Shown here one piece after another: positions 38,001 through 40,083 of a stretch of 40,083 nucleotides of DNA. The stretch is taken from the NCBI GenBank assembly GCA_014802265.1, contig JAAVCP010000089.1, positions 1-40,083 of the forward strand. The letters are read 5' to 3'. The position numbers and the translations under genes are program-made. This DNA comes from Bacteroides sp. GTDB lineage: Bacteria > Bacteroidota > Bacteroidia > Bacteroidales > Muribaculaceae. Position 1 is the stretch's first letter; each line of letters starts with the position of its first letter. Under the pieces are notes generated by a model. The model saw only the letters and a list, made by a program, of their open reading frames with translations, searched no databases and was not told the DNA's origin.

Positions 38001-38145
38001 AATGAACAACATCAAGACATGGACAAAATATCTTGGTCCGGATCCGGAATCGTATGCAGGCTATAACCCACTGTATCTCGGAATTGACACGGGGTTGATA
38101 CCTGCTGTGCGTGACTACTCTTTCGGAATAAAGATCAATATCTAA
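35056..38145 (+). CDS. SusC/RagA-family TonB-dependent transporter (second, divergent plug)
   Basis: A 1029-residue SusC-type transporter. The signal (about 1-31, ending LSLWA-D) is followed by a carboxypeptidase-regulatory-like domain (GRVTDAGTGSLLPGARI). The plug domain departs from the usual pattern: the segment before QPLYVVDGVVW reads VFVEGLHSISTSS, where RIRG is normal, and the following motif is IESIKVLRNGTALYGAKGGNGVVYITTKRA. The barrel is full length and ends FGIKINI. It probably works with the SusD encoded 37 bases downstream. The plug differences suggest another ligand or coupling than the first SusC; no frame damage. Confidence 0.94.
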   Translation: MKSSYKKSSKSLMRRGLLLGILAGMPLSLWADIQVTGRVTDAGTGSLLPGARITVVDGTATAMTNGEGEYKLTAPQSNVTLRVEAPGFNPVLIPLRGNTTLDIQLRANTGENPIGTTTADNSVSDLQGDLFTVSRSGMPGAGHAVFVEGLHSISTSSQPLYVVDGVVWATADGLESSIVDGHFNNPLALIDPNDIESIKVLRNGTALYGAKGGNGVVYITTKRAKDEATKIEAWASVGFRDKIKSIPVMDASQYRLYVSDVIGGMNDKQGFTDRFEFLNDDPTSIYYKANHNNTDWLDLTTRGGMLMNYGVSVRGGDDRALYAFSLGYTKNDGSVKETSFDRLNIRFNSDINLWKGFKMRFDIAFAQATWHLFDDGINTVSSPSYLAMIKSPLYHPNVISNTGDVTLKYSDVDELNIGNPLSILDLGKADNRNYRFNLAASPEYRFNDTWKLGATIGYTFDKSKENNFTPDYGVEDRALINGNGEIYATSLNEVRTLMGRHTVFNVDAHGEFLPMHDYVNNLAFRLGYRFQNDTYNRSYGEGHNTPSDHVNALGKTTTELRFSEGLDTKWRNIGWYLTGDYSLYNRYFLNVAASMESSSLFGKHAPDALKLGGVAWGLFPSVNAAWLISSEEWMRNISVIDMMKLRVGYEMAGNDHIPALANVTYLASEKMAGHAFGLVLSNIGNDKIKWETTKTFRVGLDMNWFANRWMWQFDFYKSTTNDLMMLKELKDEAGIKTFWTNGGSLGNTGINFSTTVRVVDSRDFKLDLGAAIGHYKNKIKTLNDGSFITDIAGAQVLTTTGQPLGVFYGYKTEGVFSTADDASQANLAIRNNDGSLSKFEAGDMHFADPNNDGIIDSKDRQIIGNPNPDFYGNFNFRLSWKGFTLSSLFTFSSGNDIYNALRANLESGSDIYNQSTAMVNRWVANGQKTDIPRATYGDPMGNSRFSDRWIEDGSYLKWKSLKLSYAVPLKTTAIQGIEVWFAMNNIKTWTKYLGPDPESYAGYNPLYLGIDTGLIPAVRDYSFGIKINI

Positions 38146-38182
38146 TCTGCCTCTTGATTAAATCTAAAACCTAAGAATTGAA

Positions 38183-39883
38183 ATGAAAGCAAAATATATC
38201 ATAACAGCCCTGGCAAGCGTCATTACCGGAATGGCTCTCACTTCCTGTTCCGATATGCTCAAGACCGACACGGAGAGTTATCTCGATATTGAGGGACTCG
38301 GTACTTATAATGCCAACGACTCCCTATACTCTGCTATGGGAGTCGTGAGACAACTCCAAAACCTTGGGGAACGCTATATGTTGCTTGGAGAGCTGAGAGG
38401 GGATCTGGTGGAAGTGCCTTCAACTGCTGACTATAACCTCCAGGAGATTTCAAATTTCTCAATATCCTCTGAAAACATCTATTCATCAAAGCGTGACTAT
38501 TATTCGGTCATCAACAACTGTAACTTTGCGCTCACAAAACTCGACACTTTAATTATGGAGCATAACCGCAAAGTGCTTCTGCCTGACTATGTGAGCATAC
38601 GCACCATGCGTGACTGGACATATCTTCAATTGGGACTCACATTCGGGAAGGCTGCCTGGATAACAGAGCCACTCCTGTCGCTTGAAGACACTGAGAAGAA
38701 CCATTCGGTTATTACTCTCGATGAGATTGTTGATAACATCATTTCAGATCTGACACCTTATACAGAGGCTGAGACCTTCGACTATGGCTTAATCAACAAC
38801 TATGACTCAAAATGTTTCACCGTCTCTCCAACCCTGATGCTCGCTGATCTCATGCTTTATAAAAATCGCTATGAAGAAGCTGCATCACTATATTATCGTT
38901 ATATCACAAATAACAATAAGATAATTAATTCCCTCTATGGCAACCAGTGGAAAAATTCTTTGGCAACAGAAATAAAGGAGACACCTCAGCATGCCACCTC
39001 TTACATCAGCGAGGTTCTTGCGATGATTCCCTATTCCTCTGACGCTAAGGATCTACATCCCAATCTTGTGAACCTCACGTATAATCCCGAGCCATCACTA
39101 CTTCCGGCAGAATGGTGGATACGTGATATGAAAATCAAGGCTCATTATTTTGCCGACAACGAAGATATGCCTTACCCTTCTGCTATATTAGAAGGTGACA
39201 CACGTGGTGAGATGATACCCTCAGGCACAGGACAGACCACATTGGGAGATGCCTTCATCTCAGCAGGTATTCTTGGCACATCGATACCGGCTCTCATAGC
39301 GAAATTCTATAATAATGCCAATGAATATTCAGTCGTAAGCAATCCCAACAATTCTTTCTTTGAAAATGGCAATCAGAGAATTCTTACTGCTGTGGCACTC
39401 TACCGTATCCCCCACCTCTACTTAAGATATGCTGAGGCAGCCAACCGTGCAGGGAAACCTACCATTGCATTTGCTGTGATCAAATATGGCTTACGAAACG
39501 AGGTGCTCAACAATGAGGCTGCTATCAATCCCGAAGAGCGTGCCGATGGAGCTATCTGGACCAACTTTGAAGCCGCTACATTCAATGATAACCGTGGCAC
39601 GGCTTCACGCGGACGTGGCTTAGGTGTGGCAAAGGCATCTGAATTTGTAATTCCAGAACTTCCCTCACGCATTGATTCAATTGAATGGGTAGAAAATCTT
39701 ATTCTTGATGAAATGGCTGCCGAGACTGCTTATGAAGGAAACCGCTTCTTCGATTTGCTACGAATGAGCCGCCATAATTCAAATCCCGATGAATGGTTTG
39801 CCGACAAGGTAAGTCGTCGCTTCCCCGATCCGGTTGCTGCAAAATCGCGTCTCATTAATCCGGAACTCCGCTGGCTTAAATAG
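38183..39883 (+). CDS. RagB/SusD-family nutrient-binding lipoprotein (second)
   Basis: A 566-residue SusD-type lipoprotein; the signal ends MALTSC with Cys22. It shows the family pattern LGELRGDLVEVPS early, helical core segments around TLMLADLMLYKNRYEEAASLY, and the C-terminal DEMAAETAYEGNRFFDLLRMSRH. It is more divergent than the first SusD, matching the divergence of its SusC partner. Last gene of the operon, followed 17 bases later by a hairpin terminator. Confidence 0.93.
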   Translation: MKAKYIITALASVITGMALTSCSDMLKTDTESYLDIEGLGTYNANDSLYSAMGVVRQLQNLGERYMLLGELRGDLVEVPSTADYNLQEISNFSISSENIYSSKRDYYSVINNCNFALTKLDTLIMEHNRKVLLPDYVSIRTMRDWTYLQLGLTFGKAAWITEPLLSLEDTEKNHSVITLDEIVDNIISDLTPYTEAETFDYGLINNYDSKCFTVSPTLMLADLMLYKNRYEEAASLYYRYITNNNKIINSLYGNQWKNSLATEIKETPQHATSYISEVLAMIPYSSDAKDLHPNLVNLTYNPEPSLLPAEWWIRDMKIKAHYFADNEDMPYPSAILEGDTRGEMIPSGTGQTTLGDAFISAGILGTSIPALIAKFYNNANEYSVVSNPNNSFFENGNQRILTAVALYRIPHLYLRYAEAANRAGKPTIAFAVIKYGLRNEVLNNEAAINPEERADGAIWTNFEAATFNDNRGTASRGRGLGVAKASEFVIPELPSRIDSIEWVENLILDEMAAETAYEGNRFFDLLRMSRHNSNPDEWFADKVSRRFPDPVAAKSRLINPELRWLK

Positions 39884-39900
39884 TCTTTTCCTTAATCATA

Positions 39901-39947
39901 ATATTTGAGAGTGTCTGCAACTTTCTATTGTGGGTGCTCTCAAATAT
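39901..39947 (+). terminator. Terminator of the FAS1-SusCD operon
   Basis: A perfect 11-base-pair inverted repeat (39901-39911 with 39937-39947) with a 25-base loop starts 17 bases after the last SusD stop. The long loop and lack of a strong T-tract make it weaker than the others. From 39948 to the window end I see only AT-rich DNA and no gene. Confidence 0.5.
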
Positions 39948-40083
39948 CTAAATGATATAACAATTTCTCCATATTCTGATTTTCATTAAACAAAATAAAT
40001 GATGCAAACGCGCTAAAAAATTCCACTTTCACGTTTTTGAAATCGTATTTCACCAAAATTTTCATTTTTTGGCGTAATACGGA

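Noticed and set aside
1..40083. CRISPR array, insertion sequence ends, integrase or rRNA
   Set aside because: No regularly spaced repeats, transposase or integrase motifs, or rRNA segments were seen on either strand.

Overview
The window looks like chromosomal DNA of a gut-type Bacteroidales, most likely a Muribaculaceae-like or Bacteroides-like lineage. This rests on paired SusC/SusD outer-membrane genes, FAS1-domain lipoproteins, many N-terminal lipoboxes, Bacteroidetes -7 promoter boxes (TAnnTTTG), and the general absence of Shine-Dalgarno sequences. The family assignment is inference; no rRNA or other marker gene is present.

Left part (1-7 kb): a decaying accessory island on the minus strand. 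An XRE regulator, a type III restriction gene (res) and a type III methyltransferase gene (mod, running off the left edge) form one operon behind a well-spaced promoter. The res gene carries three single-base frameshifts, each explained by one base missing from a homopolymer, while mod is open as far as it can be read. Upstream are a relaxase gene (mobA-like) with an in-frame amber stop and a frameshifted coiled-coil/membrane partner. A shredded DUF5053-like remnant follows on the plus strand.

Middle part (7.5-18.2 kb): small-molecule redox and stress genes. Plus strand: a flavodoxin lipoprotein, a RibD/DHFR-like reductase, the 3' stub of a deleted aldo/keto reductase, two overlapping NTF2/SnoaL-like genes and a hexapeptide O-acetyltransferase, closed by a strong terminator. 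Minus strand: a malic enzyme - AspT/YidE-type exchanger - iron-dependent alcohol dehydrogenase operon. Next come an AraC C-terminal fragment, a complete AraC regulator divergent from an SDR oxidoreductase, and a standalone TerD gene.

Right part (18.4-40 kb): glycan foraging. A minus-strand pair encodes a secreted GH2 beta-mannosidase-type enzyme and a GH95 alpha-fucosidase-type enzyme. Divergent from it is a seven-gene plus-strand operon of about 15.9 kb: FAS1 lipoprotein - SusC - SusD - FAS1 lipoprotein - FAS1 lipoprotein - SusC - SusD, with gaps of 11 to 37 bases and a terminator after the last gene. Two complete transporter/lid pairs with three FAS1 lipoproteins and no hydrolase inside the operon make this the most interesting system in the window. 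The FAS1 proteins plausibly act as surface binding partners of the SusCD pairs, and the two divergent glycosidases may process the captured ligand; this is inference from layout.
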